Source: Nitrospirota bacterium (GTDB lineage: Bacteria > Nitrospirota_A > Leptospirillia > Leptospirillales > Leptospirillaceae). Taken from it: a DNA stretch of 14,372 bases. The notes beneath the pieces were generated by a model. That model made no database searches, was not told where the DNA came from, and saw only the letters and a list, made by a program, of their open reading frames with translations. Within the stretch, counting starts at the first letter, position 1, and every line of letters begins with the position of its first letter. Position numbers and translations under genes: made by a program. The stretch lies in NCBI GenBank assembly GCA_027415455.1, contig DAIBSV010000034.1, forward strand, positions 1 to 14,372, given 5' to 3'. Shown piece after piece: positions 6,720-14,177 of the stretch.

Positions 6720-8282
6720 TTGAAAGTGTCCGCCGAAACGCGGCTCGGTTTCTTTGTCCTGGTCGCGTTGGGGGTGATCGCCTTTCTTTCCATGCGCCTT
6801 GGCCATCACAAGTTGAAGCCGGACCACTCATTTGCTTTTTATGCCGAATTTTCCTCCGTGGACGGCCTTGAAAAAGGGACCGATGTCGAGGTGGCGGGCG
6901 TAAAGGTGGGAGAGGTCGATGCCATTACCCTGAGCCCTGCCGGCCTGGCTCGTGTCCGCATGCTGGTCAGCAAGAAAGTGGTAATCCCCTCCGATGCCCG
7001 GGCGATCATCTTTTCCAACGGCTTTTTGGGAAAGATGTATGTCGAGATCGAGCCCGGCCCTTCGGGGGTCAGACCTCGTCTCGACCCGGAAAGGGATCGG
7101 GAGCCTCCGGGAATCCTTCGCAGGATTTTTGGCGAAATTCCAGGGCCTGACAAGGCTTGGGCCGATGAGGGAAATACCCCCGCCTCGGGGGCTCCTCCTT
7201 CGGCTGTCCCACCGTCTGCCTCTCCTCCAGGTTCCCGCGATCCGTCCCCTTCTGGAGAACTCAAGCCGGGTGCGACCCTGGTCGCCCCGGGAACCACCGT
7301 GAGCGTCAACAGGCTTGTCAAAAAGCTCAACAAGATCGCCGATGACATTCAGGCGGTCTCCAACTCCCTCAAAGGATCGATAGGGACATCCCAGGGAAAG
7401 GAGCAGCTCCGAAGGACCCTCAAACATCTGGACGAACTTACGACCAATCTCCGGGATTTTACGGTGAGCCTCAAGAAAAAATCTCCGGACATTCTCAACA
7501 AGGTCGACTCCATCGCCAACAAGATTGACAACGGGGTGGGGACAATCGGATCGCTGGTCAACAAGAACGACGTCTACGACAATGCCGACCAGTCCCTGGC
7601 CCATCTGAACAGTATCCTGAAGAAGATCGACGAGGGACAGGGAACGATCGGAAAGCTGGTCAACAATCCGGACGTCTATGACAACCTGTCGAAAACCCTC
7701 AAAAAGCTGTCGGGGGTCACGAACAAGGCGGACCGCATGGAGCTGAACGTCTGGATGCGGGGTTTCTATATGCCGAGAGCCGGCACGGCCGAAGGCTTCT
7801 TCACGCTCGATCTCTATCCCCGGTCGGACAAGTTTTACCGGATCCAAGTGGTGAGCACCACGAATCCCTACTACACCCAGTCGACCCCCTACACCCAGAT
7901 CAACGGAAACTATGTGGCAGGTCCGACTCAGATTACCGGGACAACCCAGGGTATCAAGTTCAGTGTGGAGTTCGGGGAGAAGTTCGGAGACTTCGACGTC
8001 AGGGCCGGTTTGATTCAGAACAGCTTCGGGTTCGGGGCCGACTACCAGATTTTAAAAAATCTCTTCCTCACCCTGACGGTTTACAATATCGGCACCTACG
8101 ATCCGTTGACCCCCAACCCCTATTCCCGTCTGTACCTGACCTACACGCTCTTCAACCATATCTGGCTCAACGCGGGATATTACAATGCCTTCAACTCGAG
8201 CGTGGCCTCTCCCCTGGTCGGTGGCGGGATCATTTTGAACGACGAAACCCTCAAGTATCTCATCGCGGGACATCTTCCCTGA
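6720..8282 (+). CDS. mlaD: long MlaD-type MCE protein with C-terminal beta-barrel-like domain
   Basis: This is the substrate-binding MCE subunit of the Mla system, 520 residues compared with about 180 in E. coli MlaD. Segments: a membrane anchor (about 9-26), one MCE domain (about 36-113, with GLEKGTDVEVAGVKVG and GFLGKMYVEIEPG), a Pro/Ser/Ala-rich linker (about 150-190), a helical, probably coiled-coil region (about 195-335) with two 34-residue-spaced repeats, and a beta-rich end (about 340-520) with alternating hydrophobic and aromatic strands such as FFTLDLYP, IKFSVEFGEKFG, LFLTLTVYNI and RLYLTYTLFN. TTG 6720 is the start, fixed by AAGGAG at 6707-6712 seven bases upstream. Known background: in Veillonella parvula a similarly built MlaD forms a bridge from inner to outer membrane. 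The same role here is inferred. The C-terminal barrel is judged from strand pattern only. Confidence 0.88.
   Translation: MKVSAETRLGFFVLVALGVIAFLSMRLGHHKLKPDHSFAFYAEFSSVDGLEKGTDVEVAGVKVGEVDAITLSPAGLARVRMLVSKKVVIPSDARAIIFSNGFLGKMYVEIEPGPSGVRPRLDPERDREPPGILRRIFGEIPGPDKAWADEGNTPASGAPPSAVPPSASPPGSRDPSPSGELKPGATLVAPGTTVSVNRLVKKLNKIADDIQAVSNSLKGSIGTSQGKEQLRRTLKHLDELTTNLRDFTVSLKKKSPDILNKVDSIANKIDNGVGTIGSLVNKNDVYDNADQSLAHLNSILKKIDEGQGTIGKLVNNPDVYDNLSKTLKKLSGVTNKADRMELNVWMRGFYMPRAGTAEGFFTLDLYPRSDKFYRIQVVSTTNPYYTQSTPYTQINGNYVAGPTQITGTTQGIKFSVEFGEKFGDFDVRAGLIQNSFGFGADYQILKNLFLTLTVYNIGTYDPLTPNPYSRLYLTYTLFNHIWLNAGYYNAFNSSVASPLVGGGIILNDETLKYLIAGHLP
7521..7685 (+). repeat. two GxGTIGxLVN..DVYDN repeats in MlaD
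   Basis: Two copies of a 21-residue unit lie at 7521-7583 and 7623-7685 (MlaD residues 268-288 and 302-322), 102 bp apart. Both share KID.G.GTIG.LVN..DVYDN and differ at six positions. They occur in the helical part after the MCE domain. Such GxGTLGxL units are common in long MCE proteins and probably mark turns between helical segments of the tube or tether. The copies have diverged at the DNA level, so this is an old protein repeat and not a recent duplication. Confidence 0.8.
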
Positions 8283-8297
8283 TCCAGCTTCAATCGC

Positions 8298-8337
8298 TTC
8301 AGAATTTGACGAAAGGGCGTCGGATCAGTATTCTGAA
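8298..8337 (+). promoter_or_regulatory. promoter for the cytochrome c maturation genes, with overlapping inverted repeat
   Basis: TTGACG (8306-8311) and TATTCT (8329-8334) are separated by 17 bases: a five-of-six -35 and a four-of-six -10. A perfect 8-bp inverted repeat, TTCAGAAT (8298-8305) and ATTCTGAA (8330-8337), abuts the -35 on the left and covers the -10 on the right. Such an arrangement could be an operator for a dimeric regulator, or it could form a hairpin. The promoter lies 24 bp after mlaD and about 110 bp before resB, where a change of transcription unit makes sense. Confidence 0.55.
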
Positions 8338-8378
8338 AGGACAGAAAAAGAGTTTGAAGGAACACTGGCAGGATAATC

Positions 8379-8426
8379 CCCCTAAGGTCCGGCTCTTTCG
8401 GCGGCAAAGGGGTGTGTTGTCTTTTT
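8379..8426 (+). terminator. possible weak terminator or attenuator before resB
   Basis: CCCCT (8379-8383) can pair with AGGGG (8408-8412) around a 24-nt loop, with a TCTTTTT run ending at 8426. The stem is short, the loop long, and the T run sits eight bases away, so it is a poor intrinsic terminator. It could end the mla transcript or lie in the leader of the resB transcript. Apart from this and the promoter, the 8283-8446 gap shows nothing coding. Confidence 0.2.
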
Positions 8427-8446
8427 GATCATTCCAAGGATAGTTA

Positions 8447-10000
8447 ATGACAGAGCGATACAGTCCTGAAGAGCAGCAGGCTCTTGAGATCGAAGGGACG
8501 TCCGGTGTCGATGACACCAGTCATTCCTCGAAACCCTCCTCACCCTCTCCTGGTCAGGGAGCCCGTGATCATATTCTCATTCGGTTTCTATCTTCCCTGA
8601 TCCTCGCCATCGTCCTCTTCCTGACGCTGGCTGTTCTAACGATCTTCGGGACATTCATCGAGCAGGGAAGGGATCCATCCTTCTATCTCACCTCCTATGG
8701 TCCCAAATGGGGGCCCTGGATCCTGAACCTCAAGATCGACAACATTTACCATAGCTGGTATTACACGAGTCTTCTGGCGCTCCTTTGCGTCAATGCCCTG
8801 ACGTGCGTCTACCGGCGTTTTCCGGTGACCATCCGGTCCCTCTTCAGGGAACGGGTCAGCGTCAGCCGTGAATTTCTGAAAAAACAGAAAGAATATCAGG
8901 AGATAGAAATCGCACGCTCTCCGGTTATTCCTTCAGAAGTCCCCTCCCTGGTGGCCGATACCCTCAAGGCCCGGCATTACCAGGTCCAGACCGCAGGTGA
9001 CGGGAAGGAAACCGCGATTTATGCCCACAAAGGGGTCCTCGGGCGTATCGGATCCCATGTGGCCCACCTGTCGGTCATCGTCATTCTGGCGGGAGGACTG
9101 CTGGGCAGTCTGACAGGTTTTCGCCTGTTCGGGACCTTCTATGTGCATACGACCACCTTCATTCCCCAGGGGGGATGGGATCTTCGGGTCAACAAGTTCT
9201 GGATCACCCATTACAAGAACGGTATGGTCAAGTCCTATTTTAGCGATGTGGACATCCTGAAGGATGGCAAGATCCTGAAGCACAAGATCATTCAGGTCAA
9301 CCATCCGCTGTCATTCCAGGGACTTCGATTTTACCAGGCGAGCTTCGGCGAGGCACCGGACCGCCTGGAGTCGGCCGACGTTCTGGTCGTCGACAAGGAG
9401 AAAAAGCAGTTTATCGGACGATTCTCCCTGGCCTGGGACAAGGCAACGCCGATTCCCAGAACCCCTTACACCCTGAAGGCTGTCCGATACGTGTCGGATT
9501 TTGCCTTTGATCCCAAGACCGGTTCTGTTTTCACCCAGTCTGAAAAGCCCAAGAACCCTGCCGTCCAAATCGAGGTGTACCAGGACGGAAAACTTCTCGG
9601 AAGTCCTTGGTTGTTCTATAAGTTTCCCCAAGTTCAGGTCCTCAAGAGCGTTCCGGAATTTTTCATCTTCGGAGGATATCATGCCCCTTTCTATACAGGA
9701 CTTGAACTAGCCAAAGATCCAGGCGTTCCTATCGTCTGGACCGGATCTTTCCTGCTTGTCGGAGGTCTTTTCCTGTCCTCCTTCATCTTCCATCGGAAGA
9801 TCTGGCTTCGGGTTCGTCCGCACGGCGACGCTCTTTCCATCGCTGTCGGCGGATTCGGACACAAGGACAAGATCGGGTTTGAGCGAGAGTTCGAAGCGAT
9901 CGTCGCAGATCTGAAGACGGCGTTGTCGCCCCCCGATCGTCCGGCTCCGGAACCAGTGTCCGGGGCAATGACCCAGAGACCCTCCCTTTCAAATGGATAG
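8447..10000 (+). CDS. resB: cytochrome c biogenesis protein ResB / Ccs1
   Basis: ResB (Ccs1) is one half of the System II cytochrome c synthase and works with CcsA to hold haem and apocytochrome at the outer face of the inner membrane. It has 517 residues. After a charged, Ser/Pro-rich N-terminus come four membrane segments at about 45-70, 104-124, 203-225 and 428-449, with a large periplasmic domain (about 226-425) between the third and fourth. IGSHVAHLSVIVILAGGLLG (about 201-220) carries the conserved His near the third segment, and HPLSFQGLRFYQASFG is a typical family block. AAGGA at 8436-8440 lies six bases before the ATG. The C-terminal 65 residues are a charged cytoplasmic tail. It is followed by ccsA, its obligate partner. 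Confidence 0.94.
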   Translation: MTERYSPEEQQALEIEGTSGVDDTSHSSKPSSPSPGQGARDHILIRFLSSLILAIVLFLTLAVLTIFGTFIEQGRDPSFYLTSYGPKWGPWILNLKIDNIYHSWYYTSLLALLCVNALTCVYRRFPVTIRSLFRERVSVSREFLKKQKEYQEIEIARSPVIPSEVPSLVADTLKARHYQVQTAGDGKETAIYAHKGVLGRIGSHVAHLSVIVILAGGLLGSLTGFRLFGTFYVHTTTFIPQGGWDLRVNKFWITHYKNGMVKSYFSDVDILKDGKILKHKIIQVNHPLSFQGLRFYQASFGEAPDRLESADVLVVDKEKKQFIGRFSLAWDKATPIPRTPYTLKAVRYVSDFAFDPKTGSVFTQSEKPKNPAVQIEVYQDGKLLGSPWLFYKFPQVQVLKSVPEFFIFGGYHAPFYTGLELAKDPGVPIVWTGSFLLVGGLFLSSFIFHRKIWLRVRPHGDALSIAVGGFGHKDKIGFEREFEAIVADLKTALSPPDRPAPEPVSGAMTQRPSLSNG

Positions 10001-10015
10001 GCGGAGGGGAAAGTC

Positions 10016-10087
10016 ATGCAGGATGCGTCAACGAAAGAGACTCTCCCTGGAGTCGGAACTCCGGAGATCTTATATGTCGAAAACTGA
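10016..10087 (+). CDS. possible 23-residue ORF between resB and ccsA
   Basis: ATG at 10016 opens a 23-codon frame ending in TGA at 10085-10087. It is preceded by GGAGGGG at 10003-10009 with a six-base gap, one of the better ribosome sites in this window. The peptide begins MQDASTKETLPGVG, has no hydrophobic segment and matches no family I recognise. Most of the frame is occupied by a strong hairpin. It may be a small leader peptide whose translation opens the hairpin and feeds ribosomes to ccsA, or the ribosome site may be fortuitous. Confidence 0.3.
   Translation: MQDASTKETLPGVGTPEILYVEN
10042..10067 (+). promoter_or_regulatory. strong RNA hairpin between resB and ccsA
   Basis: TCTCC (10042-10046) pairs with GGAGA (10063-10067), and GGAGT (10049-10053) pairs with ACTCC (10058-10062), with a CGGA tetraloop and a 2-nt bulge. 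That gives ten perfect base pairs. No T tract follows, so it is not an intrinsic terminator. It lies 24 nt ahead of the ccsA ribosome site (AGGAG, 10091-10095) and within the small ORF. Possible roles are mRNA processing or stability, or control of ccsA translation. Confidence 0.45.
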
Positions 10088-10102
10088 GCAAGGAGACTGG
10101 TG

Positions 10103-10954
10103 ATGTCCCTTATTAATTCTGTCGGATCGTCCTTCATACTCTATAACACCGTGATCGTCCTTTATCTTGCCGGAACCGTCGCTTACTTCCTTTTCCTGAT
10201 CTCCCACCGGAAAGAGGTGGGTAAGATTGCGTCCACCGTGACGTTCTCGGGCTGGATCGTCAACACGGCCGCCCTTGTGGGACGCGGAGTTGCGGACCAC
10301 CACGCTCCCTGGTCCAATCTCTACGAAACCCTGTTCCTGTTCTCATGGGCTTCTGTTCTCGGCTACATGGTCATGGAGTTCAAATACAAGGTTCGCGTTG
10401 CGGGAGCTTTTGTCCTGACACTCGTCATGTTTGCGGTGGGAGCTGCACGCATGCTCCCTTACCGTTATCAGATGGTCGAGCCCCTTAATCCCGCCCTCAA
10501 TTCCTACTGGCTCAAAATTCATGTTTTCACGATGTTTCTTTCCTATGCCGCCTTTGGAATTTCGGCTGCGCTTGCGGGAATCTATCTCGCCAAGCGTCGC
10601 GCCGAAAAAAAAGGGTCTGTGGGCTGGATCCTTCAAGAATTTCCTTCTGCGGAGGACCTGGACGACCTGACCTACAAATCCGTTCTCGTCGGCTTCCCCC
10701 TTCTGACGCTCGGTGTCATCTTTGGGGCAATGTGGGCCTATGAGGCCTGGGGAGGCTACTGGTCCTGGGATCCCAAGGAGACGTGGTCCCTGATCACCTG
10801 GTTCGTTTATGCAGCCTACCTGCACGCCCGCATGACTCGAGGGCTTCGGGGTGCTCCGAGTGCCTACTTTTCGATACTCGGATTTGTCGCGGTCATCTTT
10901 TTGTATTGGGGCGTCAGCTTTATCATCCCGGGTCTCCATGCCTACGCGGCTTAA
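10103..10954 (+). CDS. ccsA: cytochrome c biogenesis protein CcsA / ResC
   Basis: CcsA exports and presents haem to the outer face of the inner membrane and with ResB attaches it to CXXCH motifs. It has 283 residues and about eight hydrophobic segments. The haem-handling WWD motif is at 216-228 (WGGYWSWDPKETW). Candidate haem-ligand histidines are seen at H140 (WLKIHVFTMF), H67 (HHAPWSNLYE) and H279 (GLHAYA), positions conserved in the family. The frame opens at GTG 10100, but ATG 10103 is seven bases from AGGAG (10091-10095) and is preferred. It is followed after 18 bp by the first thioredoxin-like gene. Confidence 0.95.
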   Translation: MSLINSVGSSFILYNTVIVLYLAGTVAYFLFLISHRKEVGKIASTVTFSGWIVNTAALVGRGVADHHAPWSNLYETLFLFSWASVLGYMVMEFKYKVRVAGAFVLTLVMFAVGAARMLPYRYQMVEPLNPALNSYWLKIHVFTMFLSYAAFGISAALAGIYLAKRRAEKKGSVGWILQEFPSAEDLDDLTYKSVLVGFPLLTLGVIFGAMWAYEAWGGYWSWDPKETWSLITWFVYAAYLHARMTRGLRGAPSAYFSILGFVAVIFLYWGVSFIIPGLHAYAA

Positions 10955-10972
10955 GGAGGCGGGAGGAACAAA

Positions 10973-11572
10973 ATGAAGGGCGGAATGAAGGAAAAGTGGC
11001 CTTACATAGTGGCAGCCGCTGTCGTCGTGCTCGTTATCGGTTATGTCGTCAAGACGGCGAACATCACTCCGGTTTCAGTTGGGATGGTCGCTCCCGACTT
11101 CACCCTCTCCACCGTCGATGGAAAAACCGTTCATCTGTCGGATCTCAGGGGGAAGGTCGTGATGCTCAACTTTTGGGCGACCTGGTGCAAACCGTGTCGT
11201 CAGGAAATGCCCTCCATGGAAGAAATGTATCATGGATTCAAGAATCTGGCGGGGGAGCGGTTCGAGTTGATCGCGGTCAATGAGAACAACGTATTCTATC
11301 AGGGGAAGATCAGGCCGTTCCTCACCAAGTACGGAATCGACTTTCCCGTTCCGGTGGACCCTCTGGGGAAGCTGGATCATCTCTACAAGATCACGGGGGT
11401 TCCCGAAACATTCATCATCGATCAGAAAGGGGTCGTGGCGGAGCATGTGATCGGTCCGCGCGACTGGAGAATGAAGGACAGTCTGGTGACCGTACACAGT
11501 CTTCTCGATCATGGACCCAGCACTCCGGCAGCCTATCTTGCCGCCAAGAAGGATGCCGCATCAGGCTATTGA
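10973..11572 (+). CDS. ResA/TlpA-like membrane-anchored thioredoxin (WCKPC)
   Basis: This is a thiol-disulfide oxidoreductase, 199 residues, with an N-terminal uncleaved-looking anchor (about 9-26) and a periplasmic TlpA/AhpC-type thioredoxin domain (about 34-180). The active site is WCKPC (C72 and C75) in FWATWCKPCRQEMPSMEE, and the cis-proline loop is GVPETFIID. In System II organisms such proteins reduce the haem-binding cysteines of apocytochrome c, taking electrons from CcdA. Its position between ccsA and ccdA supports that role. Two ribosome-site-like runs precede the ATG (AAGGAGG 10953-10959 and GGGAGG 10961-10966, the second six bases away). The C-terminal tail after about 180 is Ala-rich and not conserved. 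Confidence 0.9.
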   Translation: MKGGMKEKWPYIVAAAVVVLVIGYVVKTANITPVSVGMVAPDFTLSTVDGKTVHLSDLRGKVVMLNFWATWCKPCRQEMPSMEEMYHGFKNLAGERFELIAVNENNVFYQGKIRPFLTKYGIDFPVPVDPLGKLDHLYKITGVPETFIIDQKGVVAEHVIGPRDWRMKDSLVTVHSLLDHGPSTPAAYLAAKKDAASGY

Positions 11573-11582
11573 CAGGGTTCCA

Positions 11583-12170
11583 ATGAGAAGGTTCGCCGTG
11601 ACGGGGAGACTGGTTTCGGGCCCCTCCCAGTATGCGCTGGTTCTCGTTATCTTGGGCGTTCTTTTTTTTATCTGGGAATCGGGCGTCGGAATGCCATCGG
11701 TATCCGCAGCCGGGTTGGACAGAGGTTTGTCCCGACCTCCGGCCCTTCCCTCGATTGTCCTCAGAGATCTCAGGGGGCAACGGTTCAACACAGCGAATCT
11801 ATCGGGCCAGCCGCTCCTGATTTTGAACTTCCTGGCTCCATGGTGCGCCCCCTGCCTGCGGGAAATCCCGTCCCTTTCGAGACTGGCCCGGTCTTCGGGG
11901 GGATTGATCCGGATTCAGGGAGTTTTGGAAGGGCCGGTCGGACCGGAATCCTTGAAAAAGTTTCTCGGGAAGGGGCATTTCCCCTTCTCAATCCTTTTGG
12001 ATCCCTCGATGGCCTTTTCCCGGGCGATGGGTGTGCGCGGCCTTCCGACGACCTTTGTCGTCGACTCCGGAGGGCGCATCGTGAGCCGCGTCACCGGAGC
12101 GGTCGACTGGAATGACCCGCGCGTTCGACGCTACCTGAGGAGTTTTATTTCATCAAAGGCGGGTTTCTGA
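11583..12170 (+). CDS. second TlpA-like thioredoxin with signal or anchor segment (WCAPC)
   Basis: This is a second thioredoxin-fold protein, 195 residues. Residues 15-35 form a hydrophobic segment followed by PSVSAAG, which could be a Sec cleavage site or just a membrane anchor. The active site is WCAPC (C88 and C91) in NFLAPWCAPCLREIP; the cis-Pro loop is GLPTTFVVD. It is only about as similar to its neighbour as TlpA paralogues usually are, so this is an old duplication. ATG 11583 is chosen because AGGG lies five bases before it and the hydrophobic segment then falls near the N-terminus. In-frame ATGs at 11511 and 11553 lie within the previous gene. The stop overlaps the ccdA start, tying it functionally to CcdA. 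It may work in series with the first thioredoxin or serve other substrates. Confidence 0.87.
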   Translation: MRRFAVTGRLVSGPSQYALVLVILGVLFFIWESGVGMPSVSAAGLDRGLSRPPALPSIVLRDLRGQRFNTANLSGQPLLILNFLAPWCAPCLREIPSLSRLARSSGGLIRIQGVLEGPVGPESLKKFLGKGHFPFSILLDPSMAFSRAMGVRGLPTTFVVDSGGRIVSRVTGAVDWNDPRVRRYLRSFISSKAGF

Positions 12171-12919
12171 TGTCGCATCAGCCGATTTCCTGGACTCTGG
12201 CATTCCTGGCAGGCCTTGTCTCCTTTGTCTCTCCATGCGTTCTTCCAATCGTTCCATCCTACGTCTCCTATATTACGGGGCTTTCCTTCGAAGAGCTGAC
12301 GGGACGCTCTCAAACATTGTCTCGACAGGTGATCGTCCGTGAATCCCTTTTTCATGCGCTGATTTTCAGCCTTGGCTTTTCGACGCTCTTCATCGGGTTT
12401 GGGGCTTCGGCCTCTTTCCTGGGAGAACTGCTGCTGACCTATCAGGACGTCATTCGCAAACTCGGGGCGATCCTGATCATCCTCTTTGGCCTGTTCATCG
12501 CCGGCTGGCTCAGAATTCCCTTTCTGAACAAGGAGCTTCATCTTCCCTTTCGAGGGAAGAAGGCCACTCTCTCCGGATCGTTTTTGGTCGGATTTGGGTT
12601 CGCCGCGGGATGGACCCCCTGTGTCGGGCCGATTCTCGGAGCGATCCTCTTTTATGCGGGGACCCAGGGGACGGTGATGAAAGGGGTCGTCCTTCTCTCT
12701 TTCTATTCCCTGGGATTGGCCATTCCCTTCATTCTTGCCTCTGTCCTTTTCAACCTTTTCCTGGGGAGTATGCGCTCCCTCCGGCAATGGATGCCCTGGA
12801 TCACCCGGTTTTCAGGAGGGTTCCTGGTCGTCATGGGGGCTCTGATCTTTACGAACGCCTTCACCATTATTTCTGCCTTTCTCACCCAGCATCATATCGG
12901 CTGGACCCCCAACCTCTGA
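12170..12919 (+). CDS. ccdA: CcdA, transmembrane thiol-reductant carrier
   Basis: CcdA is the short DsbD-type membrane protein that passes electrons from cytoplasmic thioredoxin to periplasmic ResA-like proteins. It has 249 residues and about six membrane helices. The two redox cysteines are seen as C23 in SFVSPCVLPIVPSYVSYITG and C151 in AAGWTPCVGPILGAILFYAG, the pseudo-symmetric pair of the family. ATG 12170 overlaps the TGA of the preceding thioredoxin gene (TGATG), indicating translational coupling. With resB, ccsA and the two thioredoxins it completes System II. The next gene starts 13 bp on, with no terminator visible between them. Confidence 0.95.
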   Translation: MSHQPISWTLAFLAGLVSFVSPCVLPIVPSYVSYITGLSFEELTGRSQTLSRQVIVRESLFHALIFSLGFSTLFIGFGASASFLGELLLTYQDVIRKLGAILIILFGLFIAGWLRIPFLNKELHLPFRGKKATLSGSFLVGFGFAAGWTPCVGPILGAILFYAGTQGTVMKGVVLLSFYSLGLAIPFILASVLFNLFLGSMRSLRQWMPWITRFSGGFLVVMGALIFTNAFTIISAFLTQHHIGWTPNL

Positions 12920-12932
12920 CTCAGGATCTTCG

Positions 12933-14177
12933 ATGACCCAAACAACCAATCCCTCGGACCAGAAGGACTCCCGGCCACTTGAGGTAGAGGTTCTGGTCGT
13001 GGGACTGGGCCCTGCTGGAAGCACGGCGCTCCGGACCTTGGTCGATGGCGGGGTCTCTGCCCTGGGAGTTGACAGGGCTGAATTTCCTCGGGAAAAGCCC
13101 TGTGGAGGGGGAGTCTCCGCCCGTACATTGCCGTATCTTCCCCCGAAACTTCTGGATGAGCTTCCCTACCAGACGACACAGGGGATCCGGCTGACCCTTC
13201 GGGGCACCCGGGAGCAATGCCAGGATTTCGGACGGCCGATCGCCTATCAGGTCCGGCGCGACCAGTTCGACCTTGCTCTCCTCGACAGGGCCCGCGCGTC
13301 CGGTGCCCGTATCATGACCGGAGTCCGGAGCATCCAGCTGTCTCGCAAAGGGAATCGCTTCGAGGCGAAGATGGGGGAGAAGACCGTTCTGGCCAGGGCT
13401 GTCATGGCGGCGGACGGAGCGACAAGCAAGGTTCTCCGGGATCTTGATCCCTCCTCCATGACGGAGACGAGGGACAATCCCCTTCTTCGACCCTGGACTT
13501 CCGCCGAGGGATGGGCCTCTCTCCGGGATCCTATCGACACGCGATATGTGGCCATCGACCTCGGACTTGTCGCGGGAGGGTATGCTTGGTCCTTTCCAAA
13601 AAAGGATTCTCTTTCTGGACTCGGAGTGGCCGGATTCCTCAAGCCTCTCGTCGATCCACGATCCGTGTTTGCAAGATATCTGGAATCGAGCCAGGCAAAC
13701 CTTGATGGGGGAGGCGTCTTCACATGGCCCCTTCCGAACTTTCGTTCGGCCCGCCATGGCCGGGTTCCCGGACTTTTTCTCGTAGGAGACGCGGGCGGAA
13801 TCGTCGATCCTTTCCTGGGAGAGGGAATTTATTATGCGGTTCTTTCAGGGACCAAGGCCGCGGAATCTTACATCCGGAGCCGGATCTCACCGGAGGCCGG
13901 CCCGGACCTCCCTGAACGCTCAACTCATGATTATGTCAACTGGCTAAACAAGGAAATTTGGCCCGATTTCCGTCAGGGATCCCGGCTTGCCAAAACGATT
14001 TACCGGTTTCCAGGCTTCTTTTTTTCCTTGACGGGCAGATATCCCAAGCTTCTGGAGCTGTACGCCTCGATTCTGACGGGGGACAGGGACTATCGCTCTT
14101 TTTCCAGGGAAATCATTGTCCGGGCCGTTAAGACACTCCTTCCGATACGGCGCCCCGCAGCCGGCCGCTTCCTGTGA
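12933..14177 (+). CDS. geranylgeranyl reductase family FAD-dependent oxidoreductase
   Basis: This is a flavoprotein of 414 residues. An N-terminal FAD-binding Rossmann motif, VVGLGPAGSTAL (G24, G26, G29), is followed by the family block FPREKPCGGGVS (51-62), VRRDQFDLALLDRA in the middle, VMAADGATSKV, and the second FAD motif LFLVGDAGGIVDPFLGEGIY around D286. These match geranylgeranyl reductase-type enzymes, which saturate isoprenoid chains of chlorophyll, archaeal lipids or quinones. The substrate here is unknown; a menaquinone side chain or another prenyl lipid is a reasonable guess. ATG 12933 has only a weak AGGA ahead and follows ccdA by 13 bp. The C-terminal 100 residues carry a hydrophobic stretch (FPGFFFSL) suitable for membrane association. 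The stop overlaps the start of the next gene (GTGA). Confidence 0.88.
   Translation: MTQTTNPSDQKDSRPLEVEVLVVGLGPAGSTALRTLVDGGVSALGVDRAEFPREKPCGGGVSARTLPYLPPKLLDELPYQTTQGIRLTLRGTREQCQDFGRPIAYQVRRDQFDLALLDRARASGARIMTGVRSIQLSRKGNRFEAKMGEKTVLARAVMAADGATSKVLRDLDPSSMTETRDNPLLRPWTSAEGWASLRDPIDTRYVAIDLGLVAGGYAWSFPKKDSLSGLGVAGFLKPLVDPRSVFARYLESSQANLDGGGVFTWPLPNFRSARHGRVPGLFLVGDAGGIVDPFLGEGIYYAVLSGTKAAESYIRSRISPEAGPDLPERSTHDYVNWLNKEIWPDFRQGSRLAKTIYRFPGFFFSLTGRYPKLLELYASILTGDRDYRSFSREIIVRAVKTLLPIRRPAAGRFL

Noticed and set aside
7177..7191. CCCCCG/CGGGGG hairpin inside mlaD as a terminator
   Set aside because: There is no T tract and it lies inside the Pro-rich coding linker. It is explained by CCC/GGG-rich codons, so it is not listed as a separate regulatory feature.
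6828..7847. 339-codon - strand open frame opposite mlaD
   Set aside because: It is antisense to the MCE and helical regions of mlaD with no recognisable domain. The codon-phase relation to mlaD explains its length.
12921..13757. 278-codon - strand open frame opposite the flavoprotein gene
   Set aside because: It lies antisense to a frame with two clear FAD motifs and has low-complexity Arg/Gly/Pro composition. It has no independent support.
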